DNA of 64,000 bases, taken from assembly GCF_000176035.2 (NCBI RefSeq), contig NC_015675.1, positions 682,001 through 746,000 on the forward strand. Reading direction: 5' to 3'. Shown one piece after another: positions 53,481 through 61,582 of this stretch (the first letter of the stretch is position 1; every line of letters starts with the position of its first letter). The position numbers were made by a program, and so were the translations under genes. The DNA is from Mesorhizobium opportunistum WSM2075. GTDB lineage: Bacteria; Pseudomonadota; Alphaproteobacteria; Rhizobiales; Rhizobiaceae. The notes below the pieces were generated by a model, which was not told where the DNA came from, ran no database searches, and worked only from the letters and a program-made list of their open reading frames with translations.

Positions 53481-54591
53481 ACCCGCGCCCCTGACCTCGC
53501 CGATGCATTCGCGGCGGTCCGCCAGCGGGCGCAGCAGCCCGAGTGCATGGGCGCCGACGTCGCACGCATTGCCGACGAGGTTCTCCTGCTCGATGACATC
53601 GAGCACCGCGCTGGCCACGGCGCAGGAAACCGGATTGCCGCCAAAGGTGTTGAAGTAACGGAAGGCGTCGCGGAAGGTCGCAAGGATTTGCCCAGTGGTG
53701 ACAACGGCGGCGACCGGGTGGCCGTTGCCCATTGGCTTGCCCATGGTGACGATGTCGGGGGTGAAGCCGGCGCGCTGATGGCCCCAGAAATGGCTGCCGG
53801 TGCGGCCGAAGCCGGGCTGTACTTCATCGGCGATGACCAGGCCGCCGGCGTCGCGCACCGCCGCCACGGCATCATCGAAAAAGCCGCTGGGCAGTGTCGG
53901 GAAGCCTTCATTGGCGAGCAATGGACACAGGATCATGCCGGACAGGCCAATGCCGTCCTTCGCCAGTGAGGCAATGGCCTCACGCACCGCGTCGCCAAAG
54001 GCCTTGCCGTTAGCCATCGTATCGGGATGGCGATAGCTGTCGGGGGCCGGCACCAGCCTGACGTGACGGGCGCGGCCGCCGACCGGCGGCATGCGGGTCG
54101 AGAGCTGCGAAACCGCCGTGGTGTTGCCGTGATAGGTGGCGTCGGTGGCGATGATGCCCATCTGGCCCGATGCCGCCTGCGCCATGCGCAGCGCGATGTC
54201 GTTGGCCTCGCTGCCGGTGCAGGTCAGGATGGCGGTGGAAAGGCTTGCATCGAACGTCGCCGTCAACCGCTCGACATAATCGAGGATGGCGGTGTGCAGA
54301 TAGCGGCTGTGGGTGTTGAGCAGGCTCGCCTGCCGGCACAGCGCCTCGACAACATGCGGGTGGCAGTGGCCGACATGGGCGACATTGTTGTAAGCATCGA
54401 GATATTTGCGGCCGTCGGCGTCGTAGAGCCAGACGCCTTCGCCGCGCACGAGATGCACGGGCTCGTCGTAGAACAATTGCGACTTGGCGCCGAGCAGGCG
54501 GCCGCGCCGGCCAACCAAAGTTTCCTCGGTGATCTTCTTCTGCGATTGAGTCATCTGTCGGTCCCAAAGCCTCGTTGTATGCAATTGTCCG

Positions 54592-55941
54592 TCAGAGCTT
54601 CGACAGGCCTGCGTCGATTGCCTCGCCGATTTTGGCGACGTCGGCGGCGCTGATGATCAGCGGCGGCGACAGGATGATGTTGTTGCCGGACACGCGCAGC
54701 ATGACGCCGGCCTCATGGGCCGCCTCCGAGACCACGGCCATGGTCTTCTTGTCGGATGGCTTTTTCGTCGCGCGATCCGAGACCAGCTCGACCGCTGCCA
54801 TCAAGCCCTTGTACCTGACATCGCCAACGATCTCGTGCTTCGCCTTCAGGCCTTCGAGCACGGCCGCAAGTTCGACGCCGCGCGCTGCGGCGTTCTCGTT
54901 CAGGCGAAGCCGTTTGGTTTCGGCAAGCGCCGCCAGTCCGGCCGCACAGCCGACAGGATGGCCGGAATAGGTGTAGCCGTGGCCGATCGCGCCGAAGCTG
55001 GTCTTGTCGGCCTCGAAGACATCGGCGACCTTGCCACCGATCAGCGTGGCACCGAGCGGGAAATAGCCTGAGGTGATCGCCTTGGCGATGGTCATGAAAT
55101 CCGGCTTCACGCCCGACAGCCGCGAGCCCGCCCAGGCGCCGGTGCGGCCGAAGCCGGTGACCACCTCGTCGGCGATCAGCAGGATTTCGTGGCGGTCGCA
55201 GATCTCGCGCACCAACGGCATGAAGCTCTCATGCGGAACGATGACGCCGCCGGCGCCGAGCACCGGCTCCATGATGAAGGCGGCGATGGTGTCGCCGCCC
55301 TGGAAAGCGATCTCGTCCTCCAGCGCCTTGGCGCACAGTTTCGCCAGCCGTGCGGGATCGGTCTCGTCGAACGGGTTGCGGAAGGTCCAGGGTGCGGGAA
55401 TGTGGAAGACGCCGGGCAGCAGCGGCTCGTAGTTGCGGCGGAAATTGGCATTGCCGTTGACCGAGGCGGCACCGAAATGCGTGCCGTGATAGCCCTTCTT
55501 CAGGGCAAGGAATTTCGTGCGGTCGCCCTGGCCGCGGATCTTCCAGTATTGCCGGGCGAGCCGCAGCGCCGTCTCGACCGAATCCGAACCGCCCGAGGTG
55601 AAGAAGGTCCGCACCATGCCTTCCGGCGCGAACCATTCAGAGAGTTCGTAGGCGAGCTCGATAGACGGTCCGGTCGAGGTGCCGCGAAAGCCCGAATAGT
55701 AGGGCAGCGCGCCGAGCTGGTCGGCGATCGCCTTCTTGATGGGATCGCAGCTGTAGCCGAGGTTGACGTTCCACAGGCCGCCGACGGCATCGAGCACGCT
55801 GTTGCCGTCGATGTCGGTGACGGTGACGCCCTCGCCCTTCATGATCACCTTTGGCGGATTGGCCCGCATCTCGGCCGGGTGCGCCATCGGATGCCAGATC
55901 GGCTTGGCGTTCGTCTCGGTGAGGAAATTGATGTCGCGCAT
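54592..55941 (-). CDS. Class III aminotransferase (omega-amino acid/beta-alanine-pyruvate type)
   Basis: A 449-residue fold-type I PLP enzyme: MAHPAEMRANPPKVIMKGEG, TFFTSGGSDSVETALRLARQYW, IMEPVLGAGGVIVP, LIADEVVTGFGRTG and PLP-lysine segment MTIAKAITSGYFPLGA, closing with LRVSGNNIILSPPLIIS. It resembles omega-amino acid:pyruvate transaminases, which convert terminal amines to aldehydes. The gene is followed 37 nt later by the phospho-lyase gene and preceded by the HAD gene, all co-oriented. Predicted to act on an amine substrate of this catabolic cluster. Confidence 0.92.
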   Translation of the reverse strand: MRDINFLTETNAKPIWHPMAHPAEMRANPPKVIMKGEGVTVTDIDGNSVLDAVGGLWNVNLGYSCDPIKKAIADQLGALPYYSGFRGTSTGPSIELAYELSEWFAPEGMVRTFFTSGGSDSVETALRLARQYWKIRGQGDRTKFLALKKGYHGTHFGAASVNGNANFRRNYEPLLPGVFHIPAPWTFRNPFDETDPARLAKLCAKALEDEIAFQGGDTIAAFIMEPVLGAGGVIVPHESFMPLVREICDRHEILLIADEVVTGFGRTGAWAGSRLSGVKPDFMTIAKAITSGYFPLGATLIGGKVADVFEADKTSFGAIGHGYTYSGHPVGCAAGLAALAETKRLRLNENAAARGVELAAVLEGLKAKHEIVGDVRYKGLMAAVELVSDRATKKPSDKKTMAVVSEAAHEAGVMLRVSGNNIILSPPLIISAADVAKIGEAIDAGLSKL

Positions 55942-55962
55942 GACAGGCTCCGAAAATGGTTC

Positions 55963-56631
55963 TCAGACGGCGGGGACGAGGTCGAAATGGCCGAGTGCCT
56001 CGGCGTAGGAAAATGCCGGCCGGGCAACGTCGAAATGAACCGTGCGCATGCCGGCGGCACGGCCGCCATCGATATTGCGCTGCTGGTCGTCGACGAATAC
56101 GCAAGCGCCGGCGGGCAGGCCGAGCGCTTCGGTGACGAAGGCATAGGCGCGTGGGTCGGGCTTGAGGATGCCGGTATGGGTGGCGTCGACGATCACATCG
56201 AACAAGCCGAGCAGCGGCAGTTTTTGGCGGAAGCCGGCGCCATAGAACAGATCGAGCTCGTTGGACAGGATCGCCAGGCGGAAGCCGGCCGCATGGACGG
56301 CGCGGATGGCGCTGTCGGCCTCGGGCCGCACCACCTTTTCCGGCTCGGCGCCGCGGGCGCGCTGGACGAAAGTTTCCATCGCCTGCCAGTCCTCGCCGAC
56401 GAGCCGGCCGACCTCGCTGGTGCGGGTGCGCCAATAATCGCGCTCGCTGATCTCGTCGGCCTGCATCGTACGCCACAGCGGATCACTCGCCGGATCGAAC
56501 GGCCCGCGCCATTGCAGCGTTCCGGGCTTCAGGCCGAGCGCCTGCTCGGTCAAGGCATGGGTTTCGAACAGCGTTCGCGTGACAACGCCGCCGAAATCAA
56601 GGACAAGCGCCTTTGCCAGGACAGCGCTCAC
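55963..56631 (-). CDS. HAD-superfamily hydrolase (subfamily IA)
   Basis: A 222-residue HAD hydrolase from GTG 56631, overlapping the upstream gene by 4 nt. Motif I reads ALVLDFGGVV (the second Asp of the usual DxD replaced by Gly, as in the epoxide-hydrolase N-terminal/HAD-IA branch). Motif II is ILSNELD, III is GILKPDPRAY and IV FVDDQQRN. A cap domain precedes motif II. It probably dephosphorylates a small metabolite, though the motif I change suggests a different reaction is possible. Confidence 0.88.
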   Translation of the reverse strand: MSAVLAKALVLDFGGVVTRTLFETHALTEQALGLKPGTLQWRGPFDPASDPLWRTMQADEISERDYWRTRTSEVGRLVGEDWQAMETFVQRARGAEPEKVVRPEADSAIRAVHAAGFRLAILSNELDLFYGAGFRQKLPLLGLFDVIVDATHTGILKPDPRAYAFVTEALGLPAGACVFVDDQQRNIDGGRAAGMRTVHFDVARPAFSYAEALGHFDLVPAV

Positions 56632-57908
56632 GCGGCCACTCCCTTGGCAGGGGTACCGCGCGGGACAACGCCTTCCTCGACCCAGCGGTCGAATATCTCG
56701 AGCGCCTTGCCGACGAAGGCGTCGCTATTGATGTGGGCGTCGATCTCGTGGAACTCGACCCCGGCGGGTATAGCCTTGCGCATTTCGTCGACGAAGGCGG
56801 CAAGGGCCTCGGGTTCGTAGAGCGGTTCGCCCTGCATGTCCCACTCCTGGATGCCGCCGGATGGCAGGATGAAGGCGGAGCGGCCCTTCGACGCGCCGAG
56901 CTTGGCGGCGATGGTCCTGGCGACCTGGCGGCGATCATCGGCATCGACGGTGACGGAGGCAATCAGCCTGTTATGGGCGTGAAACGGCCGCTGCGAAAAC
57001 TTTGCCGGCAAATCCTGCCAGGTCGGCAGGTCGACCATATCCACGGCGCCTGGTGCCGCGATCTGCGGGATGCCACGGGCGCCGGCGTTCTCCAGCCGGT
57101 CGGCGCCGGAGCTGACGACGGAGCCGGCAAGATGGTTGGTGATTTCCTGCAGGCTGAAGTCGAATACCGCGCAGAAATGACCCTGGCCGGCAATCGATTC
57201 GAAGGCACGGCCGCCCATTCCGGTGGTGTGAAAGACGGCGACGTCATAGCCGCGCCGTTCCAGCGCCGGTTTCAGCGTCTTCATGTAGCGCAGGCAACTG
57301 CCGCCGAGCGAGGTCATGCCGATGGTCGGCCCGAGTGCAGGCGCCGACGCGCGTGACGCAAGCACGATCCTGGCCGCGCCGACGACCGCGCCGCAGGCCT
57401 GCGACAGGACCAGCTTGCAGATGTTGTTGAGGCCGTAGAGCCCTCCCGCCCAGAGGATCATCATCAGGTCGGGCGCGACGCGCTCGGGTGGAATCAGGTG
57501 CGAATAGGCGATGGTCGAGACGACGAATTTGGGCACGCCGAGTGGCAGGCTGAGCGCGACGTCGAGCGCCAGATCGGTGCCCATCGAACCGCCGATGGCG
57601 ATGAAGGCGTCGATCTCGCCGCGCTGATGGAGTTGGCGCACCAGTTGCACCGCGCCACCGGCCATCAGTGTCATGGCGGTGTTTTCGTCGCCGCTCGACA
57701 CGATCTCGGCGATCGTCACATCGACAGCGCGGGCCACGGCATGCTTGTCGTGATCGGGGCTGTAGGGCGGATCGCCGAGCACGCTGACATCCATCATGAC
57801 GGCGCGGCCGCCCGATGCCTCGATGCAGGCTTTCATGAACAGCAGCTCATCGGCCTTGGTGTCGCCGGTGCCGATGACCAGGATGCGGGGCGCGGGATCC
57901 ACGGGCAT
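56628..57908 (-). CDS. Tm-1-like ATP-binding domain protein (UPF0261)
   Basis: A 426-residue protein with the complete UPF0261 pattern: ILVIGTGDTKADELLFMKACIEASGG, DENTAMTLMAGGAVQLVRQLHQRGEIDAFIAIGGSMGTDLAL, PKFVVSTIAYSHLIPPERVAPDLMMILWAGGLYGLNNICK, and NSDAFVGKALEIFDRW at the end. The plant homologue Tm-1 binds ATP and blocks a tobamovirus replicase; in bacteria the function is not established. It overlaps the IclR gene by 1 nt and the HAD gene by 4 nt, so is probably metabolic here. Confidence 0.9.
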   Translation of the reverse strand: MPVDPAPRILVIGTGDTKADELLFMKACIEASGGRAVMMDVSVLGDPPYSPDHDKHAVARAVDVTIAEIVSSGDENTAMTLMAGGAVQLVRQLHQRGEIDAFIAIGGSMGTDLALDVALSLPLGVPKFVVSTIAYSHLIPPERVAPDLMMILWAGGLYGLNNICKLVLSQACGAVVGAARIVLASRASAPALGPTIGMTSLGGSCLRYMKTLKPALERRGYDVAVFHTTGMGGRAFESIAGQGHFCAVFDFSLQEITNHLAGSVVSSGADRLENAGARGIPQIAAPGAVDMVDLPTWQDLPAKFSQRPFHAHNRLIASVTVDADDRRQVARTIAAKLGASKGRSAFILPSGGIQEWDMQGEPLYEPEALAAFVDEMRKAIPAGVEFHEIDAHINSDAFVGKALEIFDRWVEEGVVPRGTPAKGVAA

Positions 57909-58678
57909 CAGGCCTGCCTCCTCAGGGTTTGCAGATTCTCGCCATTGAGACGCATCGAAATTTCCCGCGCCGCGGCGACGGCCGCAAGCCCTCGTGCCGC
58001 GATGTCGGCTGCCGTCGTCCTGGCCTTCGGCGCGGCCACCGCGATGGTGCCGAGCGCGAAGCCGTCCGCAGCGAGGATTGCCGCCGCCACGCCGATGACG
58101 CCTTCTTCCAGGCCCTGATCGCAGATCGAGTAGCCGCGCCCGCGCGCCTCATCCAGGGAGCGGGAGATGGCGGCCGGCTCGGTCAGCGTGTGCGCGGTGA
58201 ACGCCTCGAGGGGACCCGCCAGGCATGCCTTGACGGTCTCCTCCCTGGCGAAGGACAGATAGGCGATGCCGGAGGCGGTCGAATGAAGCGGCAGGAGCTG
58301 GCCGATATCGACGTTGACCCGGTTTGCCCGCGTGGGATGCTCGACATGGACGGTGACCAGCCTGTCGATGCCGAATTCCGACAGATGCACCGTCTCCGCC
58401 GTGGCACTTGCCAGATCCCGCACCAGCGGCACAGCCGTCTGGAGGAAGGGGAAGCGGGCCTCGCGGATGCGCGCCAGCCGCGACAGGCCGGCGCCGAGGC
58501 GGTAGTGCCGCGTACCGCCATCCTGCTCGACGAAGCCATGGGCGGTCAGCGCAACCAGCAGCCGCCGCGTCGTCGCCTTGTCGAAGCCCGACCGGCGCGC
58601 CAGATCGGACAGGCCGAGTTCGGGCTCCGCCACGGTGAACAGCTCCAGAAGCGAGATCGCTTTTCCAACCGTACCCAA
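57908..58678 (-). CDS. IclR-family transcriptional regulator
   Basis: About 256 residues from TTG 58678, chosen because GGGAGGT lies just before it; an in-frame TTG at 58714 would lengthen it by 12 residues. It has an IclR winged helix-turn-helix (GKAISLLELF, LSDLARRSGFDKATTRRLLVAL) and an effector domain (STASGIAYLSFAR, DQGLEEGVIGVAAAIL). It is divergent from the permease-P450-ALDH operon and first of the minus-strand operon, so it probably controls both. Confidence 0.92.
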   Translation of the reverse strand: MGTVGKAISLLELFTVAEPELGLSDLARRSGFDKATTRRLLVALTAHGFVEQDGGTRHYRLGAGLSRLARIREARFPFLQTAVPLVRDLASATAETVHLSEFGIDRLVTVHVEHPTRANRVNVDIGQLLPLHSTASGIAYLSFAREETVKACLAGPLEAFTAHTLTEPAAISRSLDEARGRGYSICDQGLEEGVIGVAAAILAADGFALGTIAVAAPKARTTAADIAARGLAAVAAAREISMRLNGENLQTLRRQA

Positions 58679-58779
58679 ATTTACCTCCCGGCATTGCCAT
58701 CCATTCAGAGGCAATCATTTAACGTGTGAATTAACTTGACAGGAAGCCGGTTTGTTTGCAAGTCTATATTCAAAATAAT

Positions 58780-58796
58780 GGTTCAAATAATGAACC
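58780..58796. promoter_or_regulatory. Candidate IclR operator
   Basis: GGTTCA-aataa-TGAACC is a perfect inverted repeat with a 5-nt spacer, in the 190-bp divergent gap. A further half-site-like TTCAAAATAATGGTTCA precedes it. Location and symmetry suggest binding by the IclR product. Confidence 0.5.
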
Positions 58797-58868
58797 GAAC
58801 CGCCAGAGCGATATGGGACAGGCCATGCGGCCAGCAAACCGATCTTGGTTTGCAAACAGGAGGGACCA

Positions 58869-60317
58869 ATGACAGCAGTTTTGGAACAGGCGCCAGCCAA
58901 CAGGCTGCGCAAGAACAGCCTTGGCGTGGGCGCCATCACCTTCATGGTGATTTCGGCGGCGGCTCCGCTCACGGCGGTGGCCGGCGGCACGCCGCTCGGC
59001 ATGCTGATGGGCAATGGCGCCGGCTTTGCCGGCACCTATCTCATCGTGACGGTGCTGCTGTTGTTGTTCGCGGTCGGCTATGTCGCCATGTCGCGGCATG
59101 TCGGCAATGCCGGCGCCTTCTATGCCTACGCGGCGCGCGGGCTCGGCGGCCATGCCGGCGGCGCCACGGCGCTGATCGCGATCCTGTCCTACAACGCCAT
59201 GCAGATCGGCGTCATGGGCCTTTTGGGTGCCGCTACCGCCGGACTGTTCGCCGGCTGGGGCATCAACCTGCCCTGGTGGGTGTGGAGCTTCATCGCCATC
59301 GCGCTCGTCGCCGTGCTCGGTTACCGCCAGGTCGACCTATCGGCCAAGATCCTGACGGTGCTGGTTCTCTGCGAATACGCCGTGGTGCTGATCCTCGACA
59401 TCGCTATCCTCAAGACCGGCGGCGACAGCGGACTGTCGGCCGCACCCTTCAGCTGGAGCCAGATCACCAGCGGTGCGCCGGCGATCGCCATCCTGTTCTG
59501 CTTCGCGGCGTTCATCGGCTTCGAGGCAACGACGATCTATGCCGAGGAGGCACGCGATCCCAAGGTCACGATACCGCGCGCCACCTATATCTCCGTGGTG
59601 TTGATCGGCGTCTTCTACATGGTGACCGCCTGGCTGATGGCGGTCGGCGCCGGTGTCGACAAATTGCTGCCGGCACTGCAGGGCTTGCAGGATCCGACGA
59701 CGTTCCTGTTCGGCCTGTCCGACCGCTACGCAGGCACGATGCTGTCGCAGGCGATGAGCATCCTGTTCGTGTCGAGCCTGTTCGCCGGCGTGCTGGCGTT
59801 TCACAATGCGGTCGCGCGCTACATCTATGTCTCGGGCCGCGAGAAGCTTTTGCCGCAGTCGATCGGCGTGACGCATTCGGCGCACCAGAGCCCGCATGTC
59901 GCCTCGGTGATCCAGAGCGTGCTGGCGGCCGTCGTCGTCGGTCTGTTCGCCGTGCTCGGCCTCGATCCGGTGCTGGCGCTGTTTTCCTGGCTGACCAATG
60001 TCGCGACGCTCGGCGTCATCGTGATGATGGCGGTGGCCTCGCTCGCCGTGGTCATGTATTTCCGCGCCAATCCGTCGGCGCAGGAAAATGCCCTGAAGAC
60101 GACCATCCTGCCCGGGCTGACCTTCATCGCCTTCGTCGTCATCATCTATCTGATCGTCATCAATTTCGGCAGCCTGTCGGGAGCCGGCGGCTTTCTCGGC
60201 GTGTTCCTGCCGGGGCTGGTGCTGATCGCCGCGGTGGTCGGCCTGCTGCTGGCCGGCGCCTTGAAGAGCCGCGATCCGGTGGCCTTCGAAAGCCTCGGTC
60301 TGCCCCTGAAGGATTGA
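58869..60317 (+). CDS. APC-superfamily amino acid/amine permease
   Basis: About 482 residues from ATG 58869, with an excellent AGGAGGGACC site. Twelve predicted helices with the APC family start (LGVGAITFMVISAAAPLTAVAGGTPLG), FCFAAFIGFEATTIYAEEARDPKVTIPRATY and ASVIQSV later. The pattern is that of amino-acid and polyamine importers such as PuuP. It should import the amine or amino acid degraded by the flanking enzymes. First gene of the plus-strand operon with P450 and aldehyde dehydrogenase. Confidence 0.92.
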   Translation: MTAVLEQAPANRLRKNSLGVGAITFMVISAAAPLTAVAGGTPLGMLMGNGAGFAGTYLIVTVLLLLFAVGYVAMSRHVGNAGAFYAYAARGLGGHAGGATALIAILSYNAMQIGVMGLLGAATAGLFAGWGINLPWWVWSFIAIALVAVLGYRQVDLSAKILTVLVLCEYAVVLILDIAILKTGGDSGLSAAPFSWSQITSGAPAIAILFCFAAFIGFEATTIYAEEARDPKVTIPRATYISVVLIGVFYMVTAWLMAVGAGVDKLLPALQGLQDPTTFLFGLSDRYAGTMLSQAMSILFVSSLFAGVLAFHNAVARYIYVSGREKLLPQSIGVTHSAHQSPHVASVIQSVLAAVVVGLFAVLGLDPVLALFSWLTNVATLGVIVMMAVASLAVVMYFRANPSAQENALKTTILPGLTFIAFVVIIYLIVINFGSLSGAGGFLGVFLPGLVLIAAVVGLLLAGALKSRDPVAFESLGLPLKD

Positions 60318-60382
60318 CCGGATCGAGAGACGTAGCGGGGCGGCGTGACGCCGCCCCTTCCACCACAAAGGGAGTGGCGGCC

Positions 60383-61582
60383 TTGAGCTTTGCCGAAAAC
60401 ATCACCGTCGAGGCGCTGGAGGCCGATCCCTATCCGATCTATGCCGAGCTCAGGCGCAGTGCGCCGGTCGCCTTCGTGCCCTCGGTCAATCTCTGGTTTG
60501 TCACCCGCTGGAAGGATGTCGAACTGGTGGCGAAGTCGCCCGACATCTTCTCCGCAATCGTCAAGGCCGGCGTATCGCCGGTCGAGCGCTCCTTCGGCAA
60601 GCCGACGATCCTGACCACCGACGGCGAGATCCACAAGCACCTTCGCCAGGGCGTCGACCCGAGATACCGGCCACGCACCGTCGCCTCCTATGCCGGCGAT
60701 CTCGTGCGCTCGATCGCCGAGCCTTATCTCGACCGGATCGCCAGCCAAGGTTCGGCCGAACTGATGGCCGATTATTTCGAGCCTGTGTCGACGCTCTGCC
60801 TGGCACGCTCGCTCGGCCTTGCCGACATCGACATGCCGACGCTGCGCCGCTGGTTCTACGGCCTCGCCCAAGGCGCCATCAATTTCGAGAAGGACCCTAA
60901 GCGGCAGGAAATCGCCGATGCGATCGGCGCCGAGGTCGGCGATGCCGTGACGCCGACGCTGGAAAGGCTGGTCCGTGAGCCCGACGATTCGGCGTTGTCG
61001 CACATGCTGCATGACGGCATGCCGGAAGGCAAAACGCGACCGATCGAGTTCCTGATGCCGACCGTCAAGGTGATCCTGCTCGGCGGCATGCAGGAGCCGG
61101 GCCACGGCGCCGGCTCGATCCTTGTCGGCCTGCTGAGGAGCCCCGACCAGTTGCGCAAGGTGCTCGACGATCCCGAGACCTTCGTGCCCAAGGCCGTCGA
61201 CGAGGGCCTGCGCTGGGTGGCGCCGATCGGCACGCAGACACGCGAAACGACCCGCGCGGTCGAGATCGGCGGAGCGACTATCCCCGCCGGCGCACCAGTG
61301 GCGGCACTTGTCTCCTCGGCCAGCCGCGACGAGAGGCGATTTGCCGACCCCGACCGTTTCGACATCGATCGCGACGAAGGCAACCACGCCGCCTTCGGCT
61401 TCGGCCATCATTTCTGCTCCGGCCGGTTTTTCGCGCGCGAGCAGATGTGCCTTGCGGTACGGCTGCTGCTCGAGCGCTTTCCCGATCTCAGACTGGTGCC
61501 CGGCAAGGAGCCGGTGTTCCGCGGCTGGGAATTCCGGGCGCCCACCACATTGCATGTCAGTTTCGGAGTCGGTCCCAAATGA
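60383..61582 (+). CDS. Cytochrome P450 with altered I-helix
   Basis: A 399-residue soluble bacterial P450. TTG 60383 is preferred as start because AAGGGAG lies 8 nt upstream; a GTG at 60374 is too close to that site. Heme-cysteine loop FGFGHHFCSGRFFAREQ (about 342-358), K-helix E-x-x-R in DEGLRWVAP and a PERF-like DPDRFDIDRDE are present. The I-helix reads ILLGGMQEPGHGAG, so the usual Thr of (A/G)GxxT is Pro and no acid-alcohol pair is obvious. Its stop overlaps the aldehyde dehydrogenase start (ATGA). It likely hydroxylates the permease substrate. Confidence 0.93.
   Translation: MSFAENITVEALEADPYPIYAELRRSAPVAFVPSVNLWFVTRWKDVELVAKSPDIFSAIVKAGVSPVERSFGKPTILTTDGEIHKHLRQGVDPRYRPRTVASYAGDLVRSIAEPYLDRIASQGSAELMADYFEPVSTLCLARSLGLADIDMPTLRRWFYGLAQGAINFEKDPKRQEIADAIGAEVGDAVTPTLERLVREPDDSALSHMLHDGMPEGKTRPIEFLMPTVKVILLGGMQEPGHGAGSILVGLLRSPDQLRKVLDDPETFVPKAVDEGLRWVAPIGTQTRETTRAVEIGGATIPAGAPVAALVSSASRDERRFADPDRFDIDRDEGNHAAFGFGHHFCSGRFFAREQMCLAVRLLLERFPDLRLVPGKEPVFRGWEFRAPTTLHVSFGVGPK

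Larger units (their letters stand above)
51776..54554 (-). pseudogene. PLP-dependent phospho-lyase/aminotransferase III gene split by an IS110 element
   Basis: The N-terminal part (53481-54554, ATG 54554) and C-terminal part (51776-52009) match one class III PLP enzyme. The first has NNVAHVGHCHPHVVEAL, LNTHSRYLH, CTGSEANDIALRMA and VTMGKPMGNGHPVA with the PLP lysine. The second has FFGAELVHDRETREPAPD and ends VLEEVGGVTA. The NNVAHVGHCHP and MGKPMGNGHPVA segments are shared with phosphoethanolamine and 5-phosphohydroxylysine phospho-lyases. The break is after GEVRGAG; joining 53481 to 52009 gives GGT-TTG in frame with nothing lost. The N-terminal fragment ends in IS-encoded residues (RLIARPSRG). 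It lies directly downstream of a second class III aminotransferase gene. Confidence 0.9.

Noticed and set aside
58736..61582. A 948-codon open frame on the plus strand
   Set aside because: Its first part is an out-of-frame reading of the permease gene. Only the P450 section from 60383 is supported.
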